Notes: generated from the letters alone by a model not told the origin. A stretch of 5,725 nucleotides of DNA from Candidatus Heimdallarchaeota archaeon (GCA_023135215.1 JAGLTP010000563.1:1-5725); one strand, 5' to 3'; shown: positions 1 through 5,576, numbered from the stretch's first letter. A program made the numbers and translations.

Positions 1-459
1 AAAGACATAGAAATTAAATTGAACATATGGAATGGTATTAGTCACAATCCCAAACTGTTCCAAAAAACTTGAAACAACTGATGCAAAGATAAGTGCTTTA
101 TTGTTTATTACAACGGCAAAATATGCAGTTAATGCTCCCATAATTAATAAAAGAGTGAAAATTTTCTTTACTACAGTAAGCTCTAATTTTGTTGCAGTTA
201 TGGAAAAAAAAGTATAAACAATTGATAACCAAAGAACAAACAGCATTATAATAATCAGTACAATTATGATTGGAAAATAATTTGAGTTAACAAATATCTC
301 GACGTACGATAGAAGAAAATAAACAATTATTCCAAGAATACCTAAAAAAAGAATTTTCGCTAAACTAGAGAAACTTAGAATGTTCCTGTAAAATGATTCA
401 CTTGTTAGGATTATGGATGTTGACTCTCTTTTTTCCTTATCTTGTGAAGATTGAATCAT
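1..459 (-). CDS. Multi-helix membrane protein of unknown function (N-terminal part, runs off left edge)
   Basis: I do not recognise the family. The frame is open for 153 codons from the ATG at 459 to the edge of the window without a stop, so the C-terminus is missing. The first about 30 residues are polar and hydrophilic (starting MIQSSQDKEKRES) and probably cytoplasmic. Hydrophobic stretches then follow at about residues 34-56 and 60-85 and at about 97-118, with a possible fourth around 121-140. The second is very rich in Ile and Leu. The start is fixed because an in-frame TGA lies one codon upstream (463-465). I see no good Shine-Dalgarno and no convincing TATA box at leaderless distance. 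The gene is 186 bases downstream of the two-helix protein gene and on the same strand. No active-site motif is visible; a transporter, a sensor or a lipid-related enzyme would all fit. Confidence 0.72.
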   Translation of the reverse strand, partial: MIQSSQDKEKRESTSIILTSESFYRNILSFSSLAKILFLGILGIIVYFLLSYVEIFVNSNYFPIIIVLIIIMLFVLWLSIVYTFFSITATKLELTVVKKIFTLLLIMGALTAYFAVVINNKALIFASVVSSFLEQFGIVTNTIPYVQFNFYVF

Positions 460-549
460 TTTTCACTACTCTAAAAGCAGATCTTCCATTTCTTTGATTG
501 AATAGTCATTTATTTTGTATTCTTTATTTCATACACTTAAAATCATTGT

Positions 550-573
550 GGGTAGCATGAAAATCGGGTAGCA
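550..573. repeat. Tandem octamer GGGTAGCA, 16-base period
   Basis: GGGTAGCA occurs twice, at 550-557 and 566-573, in the same orientation with an 8-base gap. On the transcribed strand this reads TGCTACCC twice. The octamer is GC-rich in an otherwise AT-rich intergenic stretch. It lies about 90-115 bases before the start of the membrane protein gene and just upstream of a weak TATA-like ATTTTAAG (536-543). That placement would fit a regulator binding site, but the repeat is short and could be chance. Confidence 0.35.
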
Positions 574-610
574 AAATGCATTCTTGAGAAATTTACATTC
601 TATCATTTAG

Positions 611-637
611 AAAATAGGATAAAAGAATAGAAGAATT
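611..637 (-). terminator. Probable T-rich terminator of the two-helix protein gene
   Basis: Directly after the TAA at 646-648 the transcribed strand becomes T- and C-rich, with repeated runs of three or four T. Archaeal RNA polymerase terminates at such tracts without needing a hairpin. The runs are short, so this is a weak call. Confidence 0.35.
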
Positions 638-645
638 TCTTTTTA

Positions 646-897
646 TTATTCTATCAATGCAGCTTCTGTTATGTCACCGATTGCTTTGAATAATCCAATG
701 AAGAAGATTAACAAACCGGCAATTAAACCAATGAACCATATGTAACCTATTTGAGATAAATCAAGTGCAAGAAATCCCAATTCTGCAATTCCACCATTAA
801 GCAAAGCTCCAAACGAGAATATAGCTATAAGTAAAGGTAATAAACCAAGAAACAAGAACAGGATTGAGACTTTAAGAGCTTGTAGAATACTTACCAA
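646..897 (-). CDS. Small membrane protein with two transmembrane helices, unknown function
   Basis: An 83-residue protein with no family I recognise. Two hydrophobic helices are visible, at about residues 7-33 and 48-72, joined by a short loop with the glycine pair LLNGGIAEL. The C-terminus (GDITEAALIE) is short and acidic. There is no signal peptidase site and no metal or catalytic motif. The start is TTG at 895-897. It is supported by a perfect Shine-Dalgarno GGAGGT 6 bases upstream and by an in-frame TAG a few codons before it. A TATA-like box at 943-950 would give a leader of about 23 bases, just enough to hold the Shine-Dalgarno. The gene appears to be transcribed alone, with a T-rich tract on each side. 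Glycines in both helices would allow helix packing, so an oligomeric membrane protein or a small subunit of a larger complex is possible. Confidence 0.75.
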   Translation of the reverse strand: MVSILQALKVSILFLFLGLLPLLIAIFSFGALLNGGIAELGFLALDLSQIGYIWFIGLIAGLLIFFIGLFKAIGDITEAALIE

Positions 898-903
898 ATA
901 TAA

Positions 904-909
904 ACCTCC
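904..909 (-). promoter_or_regulatory. Shine-Dalgarno GGAGGT that decides a TTG start
   Basis: The transcribed strand reads GGAGGT, a full match to the archaeal anti-Shine-Dalgarno core, with 6 bases between it and the TTG at 897. It is the main reason to trust the non-ATG start of the two-helix protein. Confidence 0.8.
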
Positions 910-942
910 AATCTACGATTAACAATAATTAGCTTTTAGATT

Positions 943-950
943 CTTTTAAA
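943..950 (-). promoter_or_regulatory. TATA box of the two-helix protein gene
   Basis: TTTAAAAG on the transcribed strand fits the archaeal TATA consensus. Its centre is about 50 bases before the TTG start. Transcription beginning about 26 bases downstream of it would leave a leader of about 23 bases that includes the GGAGGT. The fit is good, but the site is predicted only. Confidence 0.5.
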
Positions 951-972
951 TGTTGTTTTAATGGCTTAGGGT

Positions 973-985
973 AAAAAGGGAAAAA
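973..985 (-). terminator. T-tract terminator of the TPR-like gene
   Basis: Two runs of five T separated by CCC lie on the transcribed strand, starting 21 bases after the TGA stop at 1007-1009. No hairpin is needed for archaeal termination. The tract lies upstream of the next TATA box, so the two transcripts are cleanly separated. Confidence 0.6.
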
Positions 986-1006
986 GACTGCATTTTTAAA
1001 ACCGAT

Positions 1007-1762
1007 TCATTGATCTGTTAGCTTTTGCATCTTTTCTTTTATTTCCCCAATTCTAGCTTTAGATCCTGCTAGTTGATAATTCTGCAAAGCCTCAGAATAG
1101 TATGTTAGTGCGAGAGAAGGTTTCTCATCTTCTACAAAAAGAGCGTTATAATATGCAAGATGTGCTTTAATAATAGGTTCATCTGATCCTTTTTCTTCTA
1201 TTAGCTCCACTGCTTTCCTGAGATACAATTTTCTTCCAGATATATTCCTTTCAGCAGCTGCTCGAGAAATATAAGATTTAGCTTTGCAGTCCATTTCTTC
1301 TGGTTTATTATCTAGCCTTTGGTAAGCCATAGCTGCTCTTTCAAAATAGGAAGCTGCGTCTACAAATTTCTTTTCTAACATATGAGTTCTTGCAATAACT
1401 CGAAGAATTTTAGCTTGTTTTTCGAAAACTCTTTGGTATTCAGTTATCATTCCAAGCCTGTGATAAAATCCCCCAGATCTCCCCAAATAATTTGCAGCCT
1501 CTAATGCCTTATCATATTTGATTGAATCCAAGCCCAAAAACTCATAATATAGAGCTCGTGCCATATCCATCTGTTTTCTATTGCTATCTTCTTGTATAAT
1601 CTCAATAGCTTTTTCTGCACTTTCAGCCGCATCTTTATATTGCTGCTTCTGAGCAGCTAAGCGAGCTTTTCCCAAATGTTCATTTGCTTTTTCCGCATAA
1701 GATTTCTTTATTCCTTTGAACAAGAGAACACACCTTGTGCAGCCTTCCAAGTCTTCAGACAT
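1007..1762 (-). CDS. TPR-like alpha-helical repeat protein
   Basis: A 251-residue soluble protein, almost entirely amphipathic helix with regularly spaced Ala, Tyr and Leu, as in tetratricopeptide repeats. The clearest units are at about residues 24-57, 118-150 and 197-230, the last with the TPR-like pattern ALTYYSEALQNY. Weaker units around 62-95 and 156-190 fill the gaps, so the fold is probably a continuous superhelix. It has no signal peptide or membrane helix. A cysteine pair CTRC (8-11) precedes the first helix and might bind metal or simply be surface cysteines. Length and helix layout recall SNAP-type adaptors, but that is only a resemblance. TPR proteins act as protein-binding scaffolds; the partner cannot be told from the sequence. 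There is no Shine-Dalgarno. A TATA box at 1795-1804 suggests its own promoter, although read-through from cofE 58 bases upstream is possible. Confidence 0.85.
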   Translation of the reverse strand: MSEDLEGCTRCVLLFKGIKKSYAEKANEHLGKARLAAQKQQYKDAAESAEKAIEIIQEDSNRKQMDMARALYYEFLGLDSIKYDKALEAANYLGRSGGFYHRLGMITEYQRVFEKQAKILRVIARTHMLEKKFVDAASYFERAAMAYQRLDNKPEEMDCKAKSYISRAAAERNISGRKLYLRKAVELIEEKGSDEPIIKAHLAYYNALFVEDEKPSLALTYYSEALQNYQLAGSKARIGEIKEKMQKLTDQ

Positions 1763-1794
1763 TGGAATAATTGACTATTTGATACTGAAATTGG

Positions 1795-1804
1795 GTTTAT
1801 AATA
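1795..1804 (-). promoter_or_regulatory. TATA box of the TPR-like gene
   Basis: TTATTATAAA on the transcribed strand is centred about 37 bases before the ATG at 1762. It would give a leader of about 11 bases, consistent with the absence of a Shine-Dalgarno. It lies in the 58-base gap behind cofE, where no strong T-tract terminator is visible. The TPR-like gene could therefore be made both alone and as the tail of the F420 operon. Confidence 0.5.
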
Positions 1805-1820
1805 AGTTTGTTGATAGTTC

Positions 1821-2570
1821 TTATCTGAATAATCTTCTATCATCATCAAATTGCAATTCCTCAATATTTCTTACCGATGATCTTTGCTCAAAACCCTTAA
1901 CTATTACAACTGGTGTCATTTCATCCGCTTGTCCCATTACAAGTTCTGCAGCTGAACATACTTCATCAGCTAGAGCTATTATTGTGGATTTCAATTCATA
2001 ACCAAAAATATCTGCTCTACCTACTACATCATCTAGTACGGAAAAATTATAGCTCCCAATAGCTATATTAATGGCTCCTCTACGTAATGCTCTTCCATGA
2101 GTATCAGATATTAAAACAGATATATTCCTATCAAAGTGGATACTCAGTTTCTTACCAATTATTTCCGCTGATTTGTTTGAATCAACTGGAAGAGTAACAG
2201 CACAATTAGGTTGAGCATTCGATTGATCAACAGCTGAGTTTGCACAAATCCATCCATGAACTGTTTTTGTTATAATTATGTTATTTTGAGCTTTGATAAT
2301 CTGTGATGCTTCCCTTAGAATTAATTCAACCAAAGAAGAATCTTTGCCAGTTTTTCTTGCTATAATTTCTGCAATAGGAGAAGGAGAAAGAGAGGGTATG
2401 TAAATTTCTCTTTCTTCAGCTCTAGAGATAATTGTATGTGCTATAACAAAGATATCCCCTTCACAAATTTCGTAATCCAGTTCATATACTGAATCTATTA
2501 TCTGCTGACCGATGTCATCCCCACTTTTAACTATGGGAAGAACTAATGGGATCAATTCTACTCTGTTCAT
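1821..2570 (-). CDS. cofE: Coenzyme F420-0:L-glutamate ligase (CofE)
   Basis: The family joins L-glutamate to F420-0 with GTP, then adds further gamma-linked glutamates, giving the tail of the deazaflavin coenzyme F420. The 249-residue length matches stand-alone archaeal CofE, without the C-terminal FbiB-type reductase domain of actinobacteria. Family motifs are present in order: GDIFVIAHTIISRAEER (38-54), ICANSAVDQSN (108-118), VLISDTHGRALRRG (152-165) followed by AIG (170-172), GRADIFGYEL (184-193) and AAELVMGQADE (207-217). D115, D156, T157 and Q214 sit where the family binds its metal and nucleotide phosphates. Two spots look variant: His158 in SDTHGR, where family members often have a hydrophobic residue, and Arg50 where Lys is common. 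The polar tail FDDDRRLFR is probably disordered. The gene follows the F420 oxidoreductase gene after 35 bases and is probably cotranscribed with it. The start codon follows a perfect palindrome. Confidence 0.95.
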   Translation of the reverse strand: MNRVELIPLVLPIVKSGDDIGQQIIDSVYELDYEICEGDIFVIAHTIISRAEEREIYIPSLSPSPIAEIIARKTGKDSSLVELILREASQIIKAQNNIIITKTVHGWICANSAVDQSNAQPNCAVTLPVDSNKSAEIIGKKLSIHFDRNISVLISDTHGRALRRGAINIAIGSYNFSVLDDVVGRADIFGYELKSTIIALADEVCSAAELVMGQADEMTPVVIVKGFEQRSSVRNIEELQFDDDRRLFR

Positions 2571-2576
2571 AATTCA

Positions 2577-2593
2577 CACTTCTTATAGAAGTG
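2577..2593. promoter_or_regulatory. Perfect 17-base palindrome just upstream of cofE
   Basis: On the transcribed strand CACTTCT-ATA-AGAAGTG forms a 7-base-pair perfect inverted repeat with a 3-base centre. It lies in the 35-base gap between the frhB-like stop and the cofE start and ends 6 bases before the cofE ATG. Its right arm holds AAGTG, the only Shine-Dalgarno-like sequence there, so an RNA hairpin could hide it. As DNA it could be an operator for a dimeric regulator. A 3-base loop is tight for RNA, which slightly favours the DNA reading. Confidence 0.5.
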
Positions 2594-2605
2594 ATAACAA
2601 GATAA

Positions 2606-3661
2606 TTACTTAGTTTCGATTGGAGGAACGGTTTTATTACCTTTTCTTTTGGAATTAGATAATTTGATTGCTGCAGCAAGTTTTTCAGGCCATTTTTCTT
2701 CTGGGATTTTTTCAACATCAAGTAGATTATCTTTTATTGCTAGTTCAAGTAATTCTTTACCTTCTTTGTTTCGAACTATGATTATATTGCTATCATCACC
2801 CACACCAATATTGCCAACTGAGATATCGGCAAATTCTGCAGCAAAATCCATACAATACTTACAACCTTCTGCTTTGGCTCCGCTACATTCCTTAATTTTA
2901 ATTTCTGTAACACCCTCAGGAGATTCAAAAAAGAATTTTCCTCGAGCGCAATCTGTCTTTGTTAAATTAGCTGCAGTAAGACCAAGATTTTGAGAAATAA
3001 TATCACGAAAAGCAGCAGGATCATAACTACTCATACAAAATAAACCAATAGTATATTTGTGTCTGAAATCAGCTCCTAGATTTTTCATTTCAATTATATT
3101 GCTAAGAGTCTCATTATGACACGGTAACCCTACAACAGCTACCTTGTTTTTATGGCTTAATTTTATGGAAGGTAATTTTGTTAAGACTGGATTTAAGGTA
3201 TATTTTGATTTTGCAGCTTTCAGAATTTCCAATTCATTTAGCGCTAATGTTGGAACTGGCCCTAGGAGATCACTAACATGTGTTGTTACAATTGCACCAT
3301 CAATTTCATTCTTTTTCATTGCTGTAACTAGTAAAGTTGTTACAATTCCACCATTCTGTGATCTTTCATGTATATCTGTTAATTTTGTTCTACCAGTATA
3401 TAACTCAAGAATCTCACCAATTTCATCTTGTGGGTATTCAGGCTGTTCAACTCTTTGTTTGTATCTTAAGCAGATATCTATACAAGCACCACAGTTAATA
3501 CAAGCACTAACAAGCTTGGGGACCAATTGTTCCATTGAAATAGCATAAACAGGACATACTGCTTCACAACCACCGCATGAAACACAATAACCAGGTTTTA
3601 TTACTTCCCTATTTAACATAGCAAAATTACGTCTTCGTTTTCTAGTAGGTTCTTCACTCAT
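2606..3661 (-). CDS. F420-dependent iron-sulfur flavoprotein, FpoF/FrhB family
   Basis: A 351-residue protein. Two ferredoxin-type [4Fe-4S] motifs stand at the N-terminus, CVSCGGCEAVCP (C26, C29, C32, C36) and CINCGACIDIC (C54, C57, C60, C64). A FrhB-type F420-binding domain follows, with SQNGGIVTTLL (101-111), GLPCHNE (178-184), GLFC (206-209) and a C-terminal CKYCMDFAAEFADISVG (267-283) that should hold a further cluster. Members move hydride between F420H2 and FAD and pass electrons through the clusters. Length and domain order match FpoF/FqoF of F420H2 dehydrogenases, which can also work alone as F420H2:ferredoxin oxidoreductase. No membrane complex genes are in the window, so a soluble role is plausible. 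Both ends are basic (RKRRR at 8-12; SKRKGNK at 337-343). The second cluster motif lacks the usual Pro after its last Cys. Neighbouring cofE fits an F420 unit. A TATA box at -20 to -29 supports the chosen ATG as leaderless. Confidence 0.92.
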   Translation of the reverse strand: MSEEPTRKRRRNFAMLNREVIKPGYCVSCGGCEAVCPVYAISMEQLVPKLVSACINCGACIDICLRYKQRVEQPEYPQDEIGEILELYTGRTKLTDIHERSQNGGIVTTLLVTAMKKNEIDGAIVTTHVSDLLGPVPTLALNELEILKAAKSKYTLNPVLTKLPSIKLSHKNKVAVVGLPCHNETLSNIIEMKNLGADFRHKYTIGLFCMSSYDPAAFRDIISQNLGLTAANLTKTDCARGKFFFESPEGVTEIKIKECSGAKAEGCKYCMDFAAEFADISVGNIGVGDDSNIIIVRNKEGKELLELAIKDNLLDVEKIPEEKWPEKLAAAIKLSNSKRKGNKTVPPIETK

Positions 3662-3680
3662 TAAAAATCAACTTAAGGAG

Positions 3681-3690
3681 ATATTAAAAA
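3681..3690 (-). promoter_or_regulatory. TATA box of the F420 operon (leaderless start)
   Basis: TTTTTAATAT on the transcribed strand is centred about 25 bases before the ATG at 3661, so transcription should begin at or next to the start codon. No Shine-Dalgarno is present. The second ATG of the gene (residue 15) is disfavoured by this spacing. Confidence 0.6.
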
Positions 3691-3732
3691 GAATAACGGA
3701 ATGACAGCGGAAATATAGCAAACACATATAGT

Positions 3733-3750
3733 AAAACAAAAAAGGAAAAG
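3733..3750 (-). terminator. T-tract terminator of the CBS-HPF gene
   Basis: Shortly after the TAA at 3759-3761 the transcribed strand carries TTTTCCTTTTTTGTTTT, with runs of four, six and four T. This is a strong archaeal-type terminator and lies upstream of the TATA box of the F420 operon, so the two units are separate. Confidence 0.7.
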
Positions 3751-3758
3751 AGGGAGGA

Positions 3759-4925
3759 TTAAAGGTCCAATTCTTCAAGATCTTCTAGAATGTATCTCTC
3801 ACTTTCTGAAGATTGAATCTGTTGAATTTCTAGTTCTCGTTCGGAAATGATTTCTCTTTCCAATCTATCAACTGCAACAGCTAAAGCACTGAAAACACCA
3901 TAACCTTCAGAACGGGCAGCATAGGTATTTCCTTTATCTGTTGAAACCCTCAATCTTATTTGATATAGTATAGAGCCTCTAAATTTCTTCTTGGGGACAG
4001 CTTTTGCGTGGATGTATAGTTGTCCAGATGTACCAATTATACTTGCAAATTTCTTTACAAGATCTATTCCCATCTCAATAACTGATTCCATATCAGCATC
4101 ATCCACATCTCCAATTACTCGAACATAGTACCCTTCTTCCTGAGGAGGTTTGCTAACAGTTTCAAGTAAATCGGTTGTTGTAAGAATTCCAATAGGATGG
4201 TTATCGTTATCTATAACAACAAGAGCTTTAAGGTCTGTTTTATAGAGCTTACTTATTGTTTCTAAGACTAATTCATCTCCTTTGCAAACAACAACGTTCT
4301 TTGTCATGATTTCACTGACAGGTGATGATAATATGTCGATTTGAGCAGCAGCTCTATCACCTTTAGTTTGACCTGGTAACTTTGCAAGTAATAATTCAGA
4401 AACATCATGAGGACTCACTATTCCAACAAGTTTGTTTGATTCGTCAACTACTGGACTTCTTGAAATATTATTTGTTCTTGAAATTGCAATCAGTTTTGAG
4501 ACCGGAGTGTCAGGGTTTACACAGATTGGATTTTGAGTCATCGCTTCTTTGACTTTCTGATCCTTAAAAAGTTCAGCAGATAGTCTAATCACATCAATAT
4601 CCTTAAACACACCAATAATCTTTCCACTTTCTTCAACAGGAGCAGATTGAATTTTGGTAGACAAAATTACATTAGCAACTATATCTAAGGAGGTATTTTT
4701 ACTCACAGTTGAAACCTTCTTCATGAGATTCGAAACCTTGGTATCAGCTTGTATTCTGGATTGCCTGGTTAAGTAGCGTTGAGTTAGATAACCTAGAAAA
4801 ACCTCTCTTTCATCAAAAACTAAAATCTCTCGCTTCTTTTTAAGAACTTTAATAACTTTAGATAATTGTTCGTCAGCATTTACAGATTCAAAATCAGATA
4901 AAATAGATGAATATTCTTCACTCAT
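3759..4925 (-). CDS. Four-CBS-domain protein fused to a HPF/RaiA-like ribosome hibernation domain
   Basis: A 388-residue soluble protein. Four CBS domains come first, at about 7-57 (degenerate), 64-118, 124-180 and 202-257. The last two start with the typical VKEAMTQNP and VSEIMTKN and end in GIVSPHDV and GILTTTDL. Paired CBS domains form Bateman modules that bind adenine nucleotides or S-adenosylmethionine. Residues 265-362 then read like HPF/RaiA (S30AE family): a first strand VRVIGDV, a helix (276-293), strands YIHAKAV and YQIRLRVS, and the signature TYAARSEGYGVFSALAVAVD followed by RLEREI, matching the family's A-x-A-s-g-d-m-y-x-A-I-D-x-x-x-d-k-L-E-r-q-i pattern. HPF binds the small subunit and silences ribosomes in resting cells. 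The tail (373-388) is acidic. My inference is a nucleotide-controlled hibernation factor. The start is supported by a TATA box for a leaderless message. The CBS part is sure; the HPF part rests on pattern only. Confidence 0.85.
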   Translation of the reverse strand: MSEEYSSILSDFESVNADEQLSKVIKVLKKKREILVFDEREVFLGYLTQRYLTRQSRIQADTKVSNLMKKVSTVSKNTSLDIVANVILSTKIQSAPVEESGKIIGVFKDIDVIRLSAELFKDQKVKEAMTQNPICVNPDTPVSKLIAISRTNNISRSPVVDESNKLVGIVSPHDVSELLLAKLPGQTKGDRAAAQIDILSSPVSEIMTKNVVVCKGDELVLETISKLYKTDLKALVVIDNDNHPIGILTTTDLLETVSKPPQEEGYYVRVIGDVDDADMESVIEMGIDLVKKFASIIGTSGQLYIHAKAVPKKKFRGSILYQIRLRVSTDKGNTYAARSEGYGVFSALAVAVDRLEREIISERELEIQQIQSSESERYILEDLEELDL

Positions 4926-4945
4926 ACCTAGCGCTCAAATTACAA

Positions 4946-4953
4946 ATTTATAA
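4946..4953 (-). promoter_or_regulatory. TATA box of the CBS-HPF gene (leaderless start)
   Basis: TTATAAAT on the transcribed strand is centred about 25 bases before the ATG at 4925, the distance expected if transcription starts at the A of ATG. There is no Shine-Dalgarno before the start. Confidence 0.65.
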
Positions 4954-4968
4954 GAATATTGTTTAATT

Positions 4969-4984
4969 AAAAAAGAAGAGAGAA
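4969..4984 (-). terminator. T-tract terminator of the GTPase operon
   Basis: Behind the TAA at 4989-4991 the transcribed strand reads TTCTCTCTTCTTTTTT, ending in six T. It is only about 15 bases upstream of the TATA box of the next gene, a compact terminator-promoter boundary. Confidence 0.65.
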
Positions 4985-4988
4985 TTTG

Positions 4989-5576
4989 TTAAAGAATATA
5001 TTCCTCACGGAATTTAATATGCTCATTGCTAAATTGATGGGAGAGACGACTGGCATGATAGAATAACTGGTTAACGTTGTGAGAATTGAGGGCAGAAGTT
5101 TCAATGTAATCAAAGCGACGGAGACGAACATATTCGAGAATAGCATCTTTGTCAACAGAACGAGCGTCAACAAGATCGAATTTGTTACCACAGATGACGA
5201 TAGGGATGTCAGGGCACTTGCTGATGACCTCGTTAACCCAAATGTCGATATCGTCAAAAGAATTTTGGTTGGTGATGTCGAAAATGATGATAGCACAGGT
5301 GGCACCAGCGTAATATTTAGGACGGAGGTAAGTGAACATCTCTTGGCCTCCTGTATCCCAGATTGAGAGTCTTAGCGTTTCTGCCTCTGTAAATAGCTTT
5401 TTCGTCATATTCTCGTTTAATTGTTCTTCTGTCAATGTTATTGTTTTTGTCAGCCATGATACTCCCAATGTTGGTATATAGCTGTGTATGAAAGTGTTTA
5501 ATGTGAATCTTCTTGCTAAGCTTGTTTTTCCCACAAATGCTGATCCTACACAAATTATTTTTTGAAGCTGATTCAT
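4989..5576 (-). CDS. Rab-like small GTPase (Ras superfamily), codon-mosaic gene
   Basis: A 195-residue GTP-binding switch protein with every G-motif: P-loop GSAFVGKTS (11-19), switch I YIPTLGVSW with T36, WDTGGQE (73-79) with catalytic Q78, GNKFDL (130-135) and ETSAL (159-163). Sequence around switch I and II is closest to Rab. T36 to D74 spans 38 residues, while Ras and Rab have about 22-23, so about 15 extra charged residues lie between strands 2 and 3. The C-terminus (REEYIL) has no prenylation cysteine, so any membrane contact would need a partner. Rab proteins steer vesicle traffic in eukaryotes; in Asgard archaea the role is open. The ATG lies 4 bases after the stop of an upstream gene, with GGAGA 7 bases before it, so translation is probably coupled. 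Codons change sharply at residue 80: among Arg, Ile, Ala, Thr, Gly, Val and Ser, 28 of 37 end in A before it and 0 of 49 after it. Confidence 0.95.
   Translation of the reverse strand: MNQLQKIICVGSAFVGKTSLARRFTLNTFIHSYIPTLGVSWLTKTITLTEEQLNENMTKKLFTEAETLRLSIWDTGGQEMFTYLRPKYYAGATCAIIIFDITNQNSFDDIDIWVNEVISKCPDIPIVICGNKFDLVDARSVDKDAILEYVRLRRFDYIETSALNSHNVNQLFYHASRLSHQFSNEHIKFREEYIL

Noticed and set aside
32..217. 61-codon plus-strand open frame at the left edge
   Set aside because: It is antisense to the longer minus-strand frame that encodes regular membrane helices from a well-defined start.
2527..2721. 64-codon open frame bridging the end of the F420 oxidoreductase and the start of cofE
   Set aside because: It overlaps two genes with clear family motifs in another frame and has no support of its own.
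2649..3548. Plus-strand open frames of 114 and 134 codons within the F420 oxidoreductase
   Set aside because: They are antisense to a gene with clear iron-sulfur and F420-binding motifs. The translated sequences are Ser- and Phe-rich with no motif.
1007..4925. Shared N-terminus MSE(D/E) in the TPR-like, F420 oxidoreductase and CBS-HPF proteins
   Set aside because: Three residues are too few to mean common origin. Ser-Glu after Met is common in archaeal proteins.
4967..5305. 112-codon open frame on the minus strand overlapping the end of the GTPase
   Set aside because: It is Ser-, Thr- and Leu-rich low-complexity protein produced by reading the C-rich codons out of frame. Like the antisense frame, it is a side effect of the odd codon use.
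5079..5366. 95-codon open frame on the plus strand across the GTPase gene
   Set aside because: It lies antisense to the part of the GTPase that uses only T- and C-ending codons, which removes stops from other frames. It has no Shine-Dalgarno or TATA box of its own. The GTPase reading is certain from its motifs.
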